In this document: positions 7,393 to 16,746 of the stretch, piece by piece
Layout of the letters: each line of letters begins with the position of its first letter
Numbering within the stretch: position 1 is the first letter of the stretch
Position numbers and translations under genes: made by a program
NCBI RefSeq assembly: GCF_009982895.1
Contig: NZ_WXZL01000037.1
Coordinates: 1-26,261, forward strand
Length of the DNA stretch: 26,261 nucleotides
Direction of reading: 5' to 3'
Origin: Deinococcus alpinitundrae
Lineage (GTDB): Bacteria > Deinococcota > Deinococci > Deinococcales > Deinococcaceae
The notes under the pieces: generated by a model
Seen by the model: only the letters and a program-made list of their open reading frames with translations
The model's database searches: none
What the model was told of the DNA's origin: nothing

Positions 7393-7770
7393 ATGACTGA
7401 AGTTACGGACCTGGCCGACCGATACATCACCATCTGGAACGAGACAGACGCCACACGGCGCCGTGAACTGATTGCGCAGACGTGGACCGAGGACGCAAGC
7501 TACCTGGATCCACTTATGCAGGGAGAGGGGTGGTCGGGCATTGACGCGATGATCGAAGCGGTGCAGACACAGCTTCCCCAGCACCGGTTCCGCCGAACGA
7601 GCGAAGTGGACGAGCACCACGGCCAGCTGCGGTTCTCCTGGGAAATTGGACCCCAGCCTGGCAAACCGGTGGCCGTGGGCGTGGACTTCGCCACAGTTCA
7701 GGGCGACCGCTTGCGAACCGTCACCGGTTTCCTGGATGGCGTACCGAGCGCGCCCGAGCTTGCCGGCTGA
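7393..7770 (+). CDS. NTF2/SnoaL-like small protein
   Basis: A 125-residue cytoplasmic protein with the cone-fold pattern of the NTF2/SnoaL-like superfamily: an N-terminal helix (LADRYITIWNETDATRRRELIAQTWTEDASYLDP), a second helix (GIDAMIEAVQTQLPQHRF), then the beta sheet (VDEHHGQLRFSWEIGP and AVGVDFATVQGDRLRTVTGFLD). Members include isomerases, hydratases and plain binding proteins, so no specific reaction can be assigned. ATG 7393 has AAGGAG at 7381-7386. It lies divergent to the XRE/MmyB-like gene, which is its probable regulator; a DUF1330-like gene follows about 110 bp later. Confidence 0.85.
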   Translation: MTEVTDLADRYITIWNETDATRRRELIAQTWTEDASYLDPLMQGEGWSGIDAMIEAVQTQLPQHRFRRTSEVDEHHGQLRFSWEIGPQPGKPVAVGVDFATVQGDRLRTVTGFLDGVPSAPELAG

Positions 7771-7878
7771 GGCAAAAGAAACAGGCAGCCCCGATGCCCG
7801 GCTTTCAGAGCGGGAAGCTGCCCTTCCTTAGCGTCTCGGGCAACCGTGCGCCATGAACACGATCCACCAGGAGCACTG

Positions 7879-8208
7879 ATGGTCACATACGCCGTAGCGC
7901 ATTTGCACCACCTCACTCCCGATCCGGCCATCACCGAGTACCTTGAGCGGATCGATGCCACCCTCCTTCCGTTCGGAGGCCAATTCGTCGTCTACGGCAC
8001 CCAGGTGGAGGTTCTGGAAGGCTTGTGGCAGGGCGACCTGATTATTATCGAGTTTCCTGATCGCCTTCAGGCGCGCCTGTGGTACACGTCAACCGCCTAC
8101 CAAGCCATCCTGCCGCTGCGCACCAGCCATGCCGAGGGAAACGTGATCATGGTCGACAGGGTCGGACCCGGACACCGGGCGACCGACGTGCTGGCTGCCC
8201 GGCCATAG
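7879..8208 (+). CDS. DUF1330-like protein
   Basis: A 109-residue protein resembling the DUF1330 ferredoxin-like (dimeric alpha/beta barrel) family: MVTYAVAHLHHLTPDPAI, then YLERIDATLLPFGGQFVVYG, then WQGDLIIIEFPDRLQARLWYTSTAYQAILPLR. The IIIEFPD-WYxSxxYQ pattern is the family hallmark. Function is unknown. ATG 7879 has AGGAG at 7869-7873, 5 nt away. It is in the same direction as the NTF2-like gene and may be co-transcribed. No catalytic residue is obvious. Confidence 0.8.
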   Translation: MVTYAVAHLHHLTPDPAITEYLERIDATLLPFGGQFVVYGTQVEVLEGLWQGDLIIIEFPDRLQARLWYTSTAYQAILPLRTSHAEGNVIMVDRVGPGHRATDVLAARP

Positions 8209-8718
8209 ACTCGGTCAGCACGGCCTGACCTGGTGGCCACAAGGGAAGCAGACAGGGTGCCCGCTCAGATGAAAAGGAAGCTGGTGTTCCGGAGGCGGTT
8301 TCCGGTAGACCAACGCGCCGGACGGATGCTGGAGGGTCCAGTGGCTTCCTCTCAGTCCGAGGCGCTTCTCAACAGGGCGCCACTGGCGAGGCCGGTACAG
8401 CTTTCCCGCGCAGGGCCGCTCCTCCCTCGACCTAAAGTCCGTGCTCGGAAGCAGGGAAGATCAGGACGTTCACTCCAGTCTCACCCCGGAAAAGGCCCCT
8501 CGTTCATGCGGTATGGGGTACATCCCTGGACCGCACGTCCGTCTGGAAGACCGGCCACCCAGTGGAGATCCAGCCGTCGGGCGGCCCACGGCTGACTCGC
8601 TGAGCCAAACCCACAACCTTCACGAAGCCCGACAGCCACAGCCGCCCTCAGGGACCACAGCAGGCCCGGGGCCCACAATCACCTGACTCCCCGGAGAAAC
8701 CCCTCAGCGCCCATCACA
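8209..8718. other. Intergenic stretch, no gene seen
   Basis: About 510 bases with only short, compositionally odd frames. The stretch ends where coding sequence for a transporter binding protein appears abruptly at about 8719, so it probably includes a recombination joint. Confidence 0.45.
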
Positions 8719-9705
8719 CGTATTGACAAGTATTGGCGCGCACCGGCCAAACTTCAGACGGTCGTGATCAAACGGGTTGATGAGCCGGCCACCGCAGTTC
8801 AACTGCTAAAAACCGGCGACGCCGACCAGTTTGTGGTTGGCTCCTATGCGCGCAACGTGGCCAAACAGTTTGCCGGCCTGTCAAGCGTCAAAGTGATCGA
8901 CAACATCGCCACCCTGGTACTGCAGACGCTGTTCATGAATTTCAATATTAAAGATAGTGCCAAGCTGGGCAGCGGAAAACTGGACGAGAAGGGCATTCCG
9001 GCGAACTTTTTCAGCGACCTCAACATCCGCCGCGCCTTTGCTGCCAGCTTCGACTACGATACATTCCTGAAAGACCAACTGTTGGGCAAGGGCGTGCTCA
9101 ACAACACCGCCATGCAGACGTCCTTCCCAGGGTACGACAAGGCGCTGCAATACCATTTCGACAAGGCGGCCGCCACCACATCCTTCAAGAAAGCCTGGGG
9201 CGGAAAGGTCTGGGAGAGCGGCTTTACCGTGCCGGTATACTTTAACAGCGGCAATGCCAATCGGCAGAAAGCAGCCGAGGTGCTCAAACGCGGCGTCGAA
9301 GCGATCAATCCCAAATTCCATATTGACGTTCGCGAAACCCAATTCAGCCAGATCCTCGCGGATCAGGCCGTACAACGCGAATCGGTCTGGATGCTGGGCT
9401 GGCAGGCCGATTACGGAGATCCACACAATTTTGCCCAGCCGTTCCTGGCTTCGACCGGCAACTATCCCCAGAACACCGAGTACCGAAATCCAAAGATTGA
9501 CAAGCTCATCGATCAGGCGGTAAGCATCAGTGATCCGGCCCAACGAGCGGCCCTGTACCGACAGATGATCCGGACCGGATTCAACGACGTGGCTGAAATT
9601 CCGATCTACCAGCCGGTGAATTATACCGCCCAGCGCGACTGGGTCAAGGGCCGCGTGACCAACCCCCTGTACGCCGGCGACATTTACTACTACACCAGCA
9701 AATAA
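8719..9705 (+). pseudogene. 5'-truncated peptide ABC transporter substrate-binding protein
   Basis: The C-terminal part of an SBP_bac_5 (oligopeptide/dipeptide-binding) protein. Recognisable coding starts without a start codon at RIDKYWRAPAKLQTVVIKRVDEPATAVQLLKTGDADQF, a segment that normally lies mid-protein, and continues to a natural stop (NPLYAGDIYYYTSK). About 328 residues remain of a protein usually 500-600 long, so the signal peptide and first lobe are missing. Typical family landmarks are present: NIRRAFAASFDYDTFLKDQLLGKG, the ESVWMLGWQADYGDPHNF region and the C-terminal LYRQMIRTGFNDVAEIPIYQPV. A GTG at 8764 could start a product, but without the exported N-terminus it would not work. 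The permease remnant follows 90 bp later, preserving operon order. Confidence 0.8.
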
Positions 9706-9795
9706 GCCCCGGGCACCAAAGGGTCCGCCGCTTGGCCGACACGCTCCTGAAACCATGATCCACTGCCGGTTGCGCCGCAAACCCTGGAGGAACCC

Positions 9796-10511
9796 ATGCT
9801 GACCTTCATCGTGAAACGGCTGCTCCAGTTGCCGATCACCCTCCTCGTTATCTTGATGCTGGTCTTCGCGCTAACCCAAGCACTGCCGGCCGATCAACGG
9901 GCCACGGCATACATCACCAACGAAAAACAGCTCAACCAGATCCCAGCGATCATTAAGACCTATCACCTCAACGAGAACATCTTCAAGCAGTACGGCGTAT
10001 GGATAATACAGGTCCTGCACGGCAATCTGGGATACTCAACCAGTGCCCGGGAGTCTGTGGTACAGGCACTGGCGCAGTACTTCCCGGCCACCATCGAGCT
10101 GGTCACGGTGGCGATCGTCCCCATCGTGCTGTTTGGCGTGCTCTTGGGGATTCTCGCCGGCGTCTACCGCAACCGCTGGCCGGACCAGCTGGCTCGACTA
10201 CTCGCCATCGTTGGCTCGGCAATGCCGAGCTTCGTGCTTGGGATTTTCCTGCTGGCCTGGCTCTACGGCGACCTCTGCAACTGTTCCCACCCGAGCGGAT
10301 CAGCGACGTCCTGAGCTACTCGCTGCCTTCGATTGACGGATTTCTGCTGTTCCGCTCAGTCGGCCAGGGCAACTGGCCGGTGGTTGCAGATGTGCTGCGG
10401 CACATGGTGCTGCGGCACATGGTGCTGCCGGTGTTCATCCTGACCCTGATTTCCAGCGCACAGGCGGCCGAGAAGGCGGCCATCACTTCGTTCAAGAGCC
10501 GCACCATCTAA
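9796..10511 (+). pseudogene. Peptide ABC transporter permease (DppB/OppB type), frameshifted and truncated
   Basis: The inner-membrane permease of a peptide importer. ATG 9796 has GGAGGAA before it, and the N-terminus is standard (MLTFIVKRLLQLPITLLVILMLVF, then HLNENIFKQYGVWIIQVLHGNLGYS). After WLYGD the frame is lost at about 10270-10275; the correct continuation (LQLFPPERISDVLSYSLPSIDGFLL) is in another frame. A 15-bp tandem duplication at 10392-10421 inserts five extra residues (LRHMV). Family sequence ends at LTLISSAQ near 10460, so the EAA loop and later helices are missing. Three independent lesions mean it is dead. It is the second surviving piece of a decayed transporter operon. Confidence 0.82.
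10392..10421 (+). repeat. 15-bp tandem duplication inside the permease remnant
   Basis: GTGCTGCGGCACATG occurs twice in direct tandem, followed by GTGCTGCC. It is in frame and adds LRHMV once. It looks like a slippage event in a decaying gene. Confidence 0.8.
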
Positions 10512-10801
10512 GCCATGATTGGCCAATTCTTTGCTGGCGGCAAGTCAGCTGAGGAGCAGAATCCATCTAAGACAATCCAGCCGCCTCTTCAGTCCTTCTC
10601 CACAACACGAAGGGTCACAGACACGGCCGCCTGGTTCCCAGTACCGATTTACTTGGCCCATTTGACGAGCCAGGATGCTGTTTCTTGCTGCGTCTAGCGG
10701 TCACTGTGGCAGCATTCGTTCGGCGGAATCTTCCGTCAACGGTCGTTACTACACTCCAGCTTCCGAGTTGAACTGGTCGAGACCTCGGGTTGAGGAAAAT
10801 A
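10512..10801. other. Spacer between transporter scar and iterons
   Basis: About 290 bases without a credible gene. Near 10650 it contains TTACTTGGCCCATTTGACG, which resembles the second half of an iteron and may be a degenerate outlying copy. Confidence 0.35.
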
Positions 10802-11195
10802 CAGACGAATGTGGCCTGTTCTCCCGGTGTTTTGCCGGAGCAGATGAATTTGGCCCTTTCCCGGGAACCGTGCCAGAAGAGCGTGCAGCATGGACACGAC
10901 CGCGTTTACGACGAGCAGATGAATTTGGCCCATTTGGAGGAAGAGATGCAGATGAATTTGGTCTGTTCAGGAAGAGCCTACAGATGAATTTGGCCCATTT
11001 GGGGGTGACGGGTACAGATGAATTGGGTCCATTTGGCGGGGGCAATACAGATGAATTTGGCCCATTTGGGGGTGACGGGTACAGATGAATTGGGTCCATT
11101 TGGCGGGGGCAATACAGATGAATTTGGCCCATTTTGACGAAAATTGCAGATGAATTTGGCCCGTTCCGGTCTGAAATTGCAGATGAATTTGGCCC
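10802..11195. repeat. Iteron array of the replication origin
   Basis: About eleven copies of a direct repeat with core CAGATGAATTTGGCCC start at 10802 (degenerate), 10841, 10916, 10949, 10981, 11015, 11048, 11082, 11115, 11147 and 11180. From 10916 on, spacing is 32-34 bp, about three helical turns, so all sites face the same side. Copies at 11015 and 11082 share a variant (GAATTGGGTCC). The array lies directly upstream of an initiator gene, as expected for an iteron-controlled plasmid origin; the repeats are probably the initiator's binding sites and a copy-number control. Confidence 0.88.
10981..11114. repeat. 67-bp perfect tandem duplication within the iterons
   Basis: The unit 10981-11047, holding one consensus and one variant iteron, is repeated without change at 11048-11114. 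The identity implies a recent duplication that added two iterons. Confidence 0.9.
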
Positions 11196-11220
11196 AATGC
11201 GTACCTTGGAACCCGTCTGG

Positions 11221-11364
11221 CACACTTATTCCACATTTTCCCTTGATGATGATCATCATGTAGTTTACAGATCATAAAGAATCAATTAGAGAAAATCATC
11301 TTCAAGGGAATACGGCACCTTGGCGTGGTCTGTTGCGCTAGACTCCCGGTACTTGAGGTCAACG
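11221..11364. promoter_or_regulatory. AT-rich stretch between iterons and rep: probable unwinding region and rep promoter/operator
   Basis: This stretch is clearly more AT-rich than its surroundings. It contains a 14-bp perfect palindrome ATGATGATCATCAT (11246-11259), a possible degenerate DnaA box (TATTCCACA, 11227-11235), and a TTTACA (11264-11269) that could be a -35, although no convincing -10 is seen. Position and composition suit a duplex-unwinding element plus rep control. Confidence 0.45.
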
Positions 11365-12840
11365 ATGCCCAGGTCGAAAACGGTGAAGATCTCTCCAGAG
11401 AGAATCAAAATTAAACCCAGCTCCCCTACGGCCTTGAAGCGATTTGATGAAGCGAATGTCGGTCGCCTGGGTCTGATTTCTATCCAGGAACGAATTCCCA
11501 GTACGTACACCAGTTGGACCCAGGATTTTGAAATCGAAGGCCGGCCGGCCAGCCTGAAGTGTGTGGCACCTGCAGAGTTCGGCGGCGTTCCGCACGGACT
11601 CGACGATGACATCGCCAACGCCCTGCGGCAGATCTACATCGATGCCGGTTCACCAGCCAATGGAGAGTTTCAGACCACCGCTTACAACATCATCAAAACG
11701 GCTGGTTTTCCAATCAATGGGCAGTACTACCGGCAGCTGAAAGAGTCACTCAACCGGCTCAAAGGAGCCACCTATACGGCGGCCGAATCATGGCGGGATG
11801 CGCGCCGCAACCGCTGGACCACCGTGAGCTTCAACTTCATCGAACTGCTGCGCTATGTCACCAATGTGGAGGAGGGCGCATTTTCCAACAGCACGCCGAT
11901 CACCATCCGGCTGGCTGAACCGATCGTTCAATCAATCCGAGCAAATTACGTGCGGCCCTATGATTATGAATTCTCCCGCAGCCTGAAAACTTCGGTTACC
12001 CGGGCGGTGTACCGGCTGCTGGATGCCAGCCGCTACTCGCCGCACGATATTCAAAGACCGCAAGCGATCCTGACGTTCGGGCTGATCAAGTGGGCTGAGG
12101 AATGCAAGATCAACGACCGCACGCCCAAGCGGGTGCGGCGCACCCTGGATAGCGCCCATGATGAACTGATGGAACAAGGCTACCTCAAGGAGGTGGTGTA
12201 CACCGGACGGGGGGCGAAGCAGATGATCAGCTATATCTTCTCTGACTTGACCGAAATCGGGACTGTGTCGGTCCTGCTCGACGAGCGCCCGGCGGTCAAT
12301 GCCCTGGTGGAGTACGGAATTACCCGGCCAGCTGCGGCGAAACTGGTCAACCAGTTCGGCGAGAAGCGGGTGCTCGACCGGATTCAAATGTTCGAGGCCA
12401 TTTTCCGTAACGGCAAGGCCCGACCCAACAATATCCCCGGATACCTGACGGACGTCGTGCGTGACGACAGCGGGAAGTACACCGATCCGCGTTCTGCTGG
12501 CGGCCAGTCGGGAGACGGGGCCACCGGGACGCCGCGCAGAAGCGCCCGGCAGCGGGCCCAAGAGACCGAGGAGAAAGCCCAGCAGGACCTGGAAAGCCGC
12601 TTGCTGGGCTCACGCGAGGAGCATGTCCTAGATGTAATGAGAGCCTTTCGGGTGACGTTGAAGAGCCAACTCAAAGAACAGGAATTTCAGCACCTTGAAT
12701 CGATGCTGCTCACGTCGGAGGTGGACATCAAGGAATTTAAGGACCGCATCTTTGCCCTCTCATTTCGGGCGGAAGCGGGAGCTGCGGCCGCTCAGGCGCG
12801 GAATTTCATGATGCGCGGCGTGCTCGATCCAGAACGTTGA
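11365..12840 (+). CDS. RepA-type plasmid replication initiator
   Basis: A 491-residue protein of the 'replication initiator protein A' type common on Deinococcus plasmids. It would bind the upstream iterons and open the origin. The central part (about 60-300) carries the winged-helix-like initiator region, with GLDDDIANALRQIYIDAG, GQYYRQLKESLNRLKGATY, WTTVSFNFIELLRYV, then SRSLKTSVTRAVYRLLDAS and RVRRTLDSAHDELMEQGYLKEV. The C-terminus (about 365-440) is charged with a probable coiled coil (QRAQETEEKAQQDLESRL). ATG 11365 has GAGG 6 nt upstream; the frame continues upstream to 11320 but without a binding site. Direct linkage to the iteron array supports the assignment. Confidence 0.85.
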   Translation: MPRSKTVKISPERIKIKPSSPTALKRFDEANVGRLGLISIQERIPSTYTSWTQDFEIEGRPASLKCVAPAEFGGVPHGLDDDIANALRQIYIDAGSPANGEFQTTAYNIIKTAGFPINGQYYRQLKESLNRLKGATYTAAESWRDARRNRWTTVSFNFIELLRYVTNVEEGAFSNSTPITIRLAEPIVQSIRANYVRPYDYEFSRSLKTSVTRAVYRLLDASRYSPHDIQRPQAILTFGLIKWAEECKINDRTPKRVRRTLDSAHDELMEQGYLKEVVYTGRGAKQMISYIFSDLTEIGTVSVLLDERPAVNALVEYGITRPAAAKLVNQFGEKRVLDRIQMFEAIFRNGKARPNNIPGYLTDVVRDDSGKYTDPRSAGGQSGDGATGTPRRSARQRAQETEEKAQQDLESRLLGSREEHVLDVMRAFRVTLKSQLKEQEFQHLESMLLTSEVDIKEFKDRIFALSFRAEAGAAAAQARNFMMRGVLDPER

Positions 12841-13089
12841 TCTGCCCTGGCAGCTCCCAGACAGCGCACGGTAGAGCTCCTGGCTCTATCCTGAGGAATG
12901 GTTTGGGAGTTCGTTGTGTGGGGTGCACGGCATCGGGGGCAGGTGGTAGGGGCGCAGGGGGCCTGCATGGTGACGGGGCGACGGTGGCACCGGCAGTGAC
13001 CTGAGCCAGGCCCAGTGGGATCGGCGTGGAGGCAACGGTGTGGGTGAAGCGGCCCGCGTTCGCCCGGGGAAAGATCTCCGCTTCACGCA
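12841..13089. other. Gap after rep, no gene identified
   Basis: About 250 bases downstream of rep with no convincing reading frame on either strand and no clear terminator. It probably belongs to the eroded mobile-element region. Confidence 0.35.
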
Positions 13090-13330
13090 CCTTGACGGCC
13101 ATGACAGGTCCCAGCGTACTGACGAGGGCCAGGAGGACACGCCGGCATACCGGACGAATCGCCGGAGGCGGAGCTGAGGATGGCCCTGTCGGAGAACGAT
13201 GATCTCGTCCACCGTCAGAGCCGCCGCATTTTTCGCGAGATGTCCAACGCCAGTTCCTTCTTGGCCAGGGTACGCTTCAAACGGTCGTTCTCTCAGTACA
13301 GCAGTCCCACACGTTGATCCGTTCTGTCCC
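13090..13330 (-). pseudogene. Eroded IS3-like transposase fragment
   Basis: On the minus strand one frame reads GLLY, stop, ENDRLKRTLAKKELALDISRKMRRL, resembling the coiled tail of an IS3 OrfA. An overlapping frame continues with VDEIIVLRQGHPQLRLRRFVRYAGVS, resembling the start of OrfB. Both contain stops and end abruptly. This is a remnant and family assignment is tentative. Confidence 0.35.
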
Positions 13331-13944
13331 CAACAAAGCGGGCACAGTCCGCCCCAGAAACTGCGTTTCCACGTGTGAATCTGGCTTTCGTTATCCACAT
13401 GCTGCTGGGCTGCCTCGGCCACGCCAAGTCGGCGACATCGGCCCTTACGTTGTGGCAAGTTCGTGCGTTGGGGCGAGTCGTGGGACGCTTGGCTCAATAC
13501 AAAGCGGATTCTATTGCCTTTAAACCGCCCTACGAGGCGTCTATTCCGCGTGTTGTGTGTCGGGGATGATATTCAGGTCCAAAGGCAGTACCGCTAACCC
13601 CTTCACAGCCCTCCTGTGCGCCGCTAGAAGCGTTAGACGACTTGAGCACTGTAGCGGGGCCGCTCAAGGACCTCACTGCACGATCTGGCGTGTCATGTCA
13701 TCGGGGCTAAAAAGTACGCGGTGCAGCCTTCACAAACCCGATCAAGCTGCCCAGCGGCGGGCCCGCCAATGAAGCCGCTGCCAGGCCTGCCGAAAGAACA
13801 GAAACCTGCAGTGCGGCCGCTGGTAGTCGGGTGCCATCGTCAAGCGCTTCAGCGCGCTGTGCCGGGTGGTACGGGTGGGGTCGGCGTGTGCAGTGACGAT
13901 GAACGGTTGCTGCTGTGCCGAGATTTGGCTGCGGTTGCCATCAC
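13331..13944. other. Unassigned stretch in the mobile-element graveyard
   Basis: About 600 bases with short frames only. I find no recognisable domain. It lies between an IS3-like and an IS630-like fragment and is probably degenerate element DNA. Confidence 0.35.
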
Positions 13945-14205
13945 CTAGAGGCTGCCAAGCACCGGTTTGAAATTCTGCCCAAGCACGGCAGTTGGCTGAA
14001 TGCTGTCGAGATCGAGTTCGCTGTGCTGTCACGTCAATGTCTGGATCGTCGGATCGACAGTATGGAGCGGCTTCGCAGCGAAGTCGAGGCCTGGTCGAGG
14101 AAGCGCAACCAGAAGCGGGTGGGCGTAAAGTGGCGGTTCACCACCGATGATGCCCGCCGAAAGCTGCCCTGCCTCTACCCGAAAATTTCATCAAATCCTT
14201 CTTGA
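13945..14205 (+). pseudogene. C-terminal fragment of an IS630-family transposase
   Basis: Residues reading EAAKHRFEILPKHGSWLNAVEIEFAV..., LSRQCLDRRI, and VKWRFTTDDARRKL match the last third of IS630-type DDE transposases, including the glutamate of PKHGSWLNxxEIE that completes the catalytic triad. Nothing upstream matches the first two catalytic aspartates, so this is a 3' remnant ending in a natural stop at 14205. Confidence 0.75.
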
Positions 14206-14339
14206 CGGACTACTAGGGTTCCAATGCGACTTCACGTGCCGCCGAGGCCATCTCGGCGTGCCGCATGGCCACTCAGGCGTCTCATGGAACGTGAACGCGC
14301 TCGGATCGGTGTCGCCCTCCAGCACATGGGCCAGGGGAT

Positions 14340-14543
14340 TTGGTCATCATGGCGACGGATTTCGGTGTGTTGGAGACCTGGAAACGCTACAAGCTTCGCT
14401 GGTCGGTGGAATGCACCTTTGGCAGCCTTACAGCCAGAGGGCTCAACCTGGAACGCACCAGGGTCAGCCAACCCAAGCGCCTTGAACGGCTGTTCAGTTT
14501 GGTGACCCTGGCGTGGCTCAGCTGCTTGCGGATCGGCGTATAG
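14340..14543 (+). pseudogene. C-terminal fragment of an IS4-family transposase
   Basis: The segment YKLRWSVECTFGSLTARGLNLERTRVSQPKRLERLFSLVTLAWL matches the end of IS4-type DDE transposases, where W-x-x-E-x-x-F carries the catalytic Glu. The frame stops at TAG 14541-14543. The same frame afterwards reads RHEANPIRVL, which resembles the family's continuation, so the stop may be a nonsense mutation. The N-terminal two thirds are absent. Confidence 0.7.
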
Positions 14544-14745
14544 AGGCATGAGGCAAACCCAATTCGTGTTCTGGCCGACAACCATACATTGCAATCAGCG
14601 ACTGAGGCGAGGACCACAGGACGGCGTGGAAGACCGGAGTATCCGAACGAAGCCACGAGAAAAGGGGCGCTTGTTGGATTCGGTCAGGCGTTCAAGAGTG
14701 GGCCGGGCCTGTCTGTAGCCCGTCAAAACGCCGCAGCAAGCCCCG

Positions 14746-15387
14746 TCAATTGCGCCGGTACACGTAAACTTGCCCGCGCTCGTCTTCCAGAAACAGCAGG
14801 TAGTTTGATGCGTCGCGCTCATCGGCGTTCAGGCGCAGGTCATAGCGGCGGTAGCGGTAAGTGTGGGTTTCCAGTGGCTGCTTTTGCACTGTACGCGTCG
14901 TTTTGCCGCCAGTTGAAGACGAGATGAAGGTGGTGGCATGGCAGACGCTGCAATTGGCCCGCACCAGGTCGACGTGCGCGCCTTCCACCAACGCCGGGGT
15001 GTCTTGCGTGAGGCTGCCGATGCTGTAACTGGCGTCGGTGGTGTAGGCCGGAGCGGTGACCTGATCGATCACCCGACGTGATTGGTCGACGTACTGCACG
15101 GTCTGCACCTGATCTGGGGACGCCGCGACTACGGGCGGGTTGGTACGAACGGCGGCGGCGGCAGGGGCGGCCTGAACCGCGACTGCCGGTTTGGACGGGC
15201 TGGCGGTAGAAGCTGGCTGGGGCGGCACGCCCGCTGTGGTCGCCTGGGGTGAGGCGGTCGCAGGCAGCGTGGCTGTGGTTGCCGGTTTCGCCGCCGCCAC
15301 CCCAGGAATGATCACGTTCGACAGCGGAATGGCCAGGGTGACCACGACGGCTGGGAAGAGAATGCCCCAGAGCACTGGATATTTCAT
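14746..15387 (-). CDS. sorB: SorB-like monohaem cytochrome c, C-terminus probably altered
   Basis: Probable electron acceptor of the adjacent sulfite dehydrogenase. It has an N-terminal membrane or signal segment (about 5-32), a long Ala/Pro/Thr-rich linker (about 33-90), then LVEGAHVDLVRANCSVCHATTFI with one haem motif, CSVCH (146-150). In SorB cytochromes a methionine ligand domain should follow. Here, after about residue 158, the sequence becomes highly charged (THTYRYRRYDLRLNADERDASN) with no Met ligand. That suggests the 3' end was replaced by other sequence near 14925, next to the transposase graveyard. ATG 15387 has GAGGAGAA upstream and starts 10 bp after the sorA stop, so the two are one operon. 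It may be a non-functional cytochrome. Confidence 0.7.
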   Translation of the reverse strand: MKYPVLWGILFPAVVVTLAIPLSNVIIPGVAAAKPATTATLPATASPQATTAGVPPQPASTASPSKPAVAVQAAPAAAAVRTNPPVVAASPDQVQTVQYVDQSRRVIDQVTAPAYTTDASYSIGSLTQDTPALVEGAHVDLVRANCSVCHATTFISSSTGGKTTRTVQKQPLETHTYRYRRYDLRLNADERDASNYLLFLEDERGQVYVYRRN

Positions 15388-15397
15388 ACCGTTCTCC

Positions 15398-16696
<1,299 letters not shown>

Positions 16697-16746
16697 AAAG
16701 CCTCCAGTCAGCGGGTCAGGGAAAGGGGGATACCGGTCAGCAGCGT

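Noticed and set aside
11048..11195. Possible CRISPR array
   Set aside because: The repeat cores of about 16 bp at 33-bp phase have partly repeated spacers and sit next to a Rep gene; no cas genes. They are iterons.
10736..11275. Several overlapping minus-strand frames encoding repeats such as GPNSSV and GQIHLY
   Set aside because: They are translations of the iteron array; repeat period and DNA-level identity explain them, with no ribosome binding sites.
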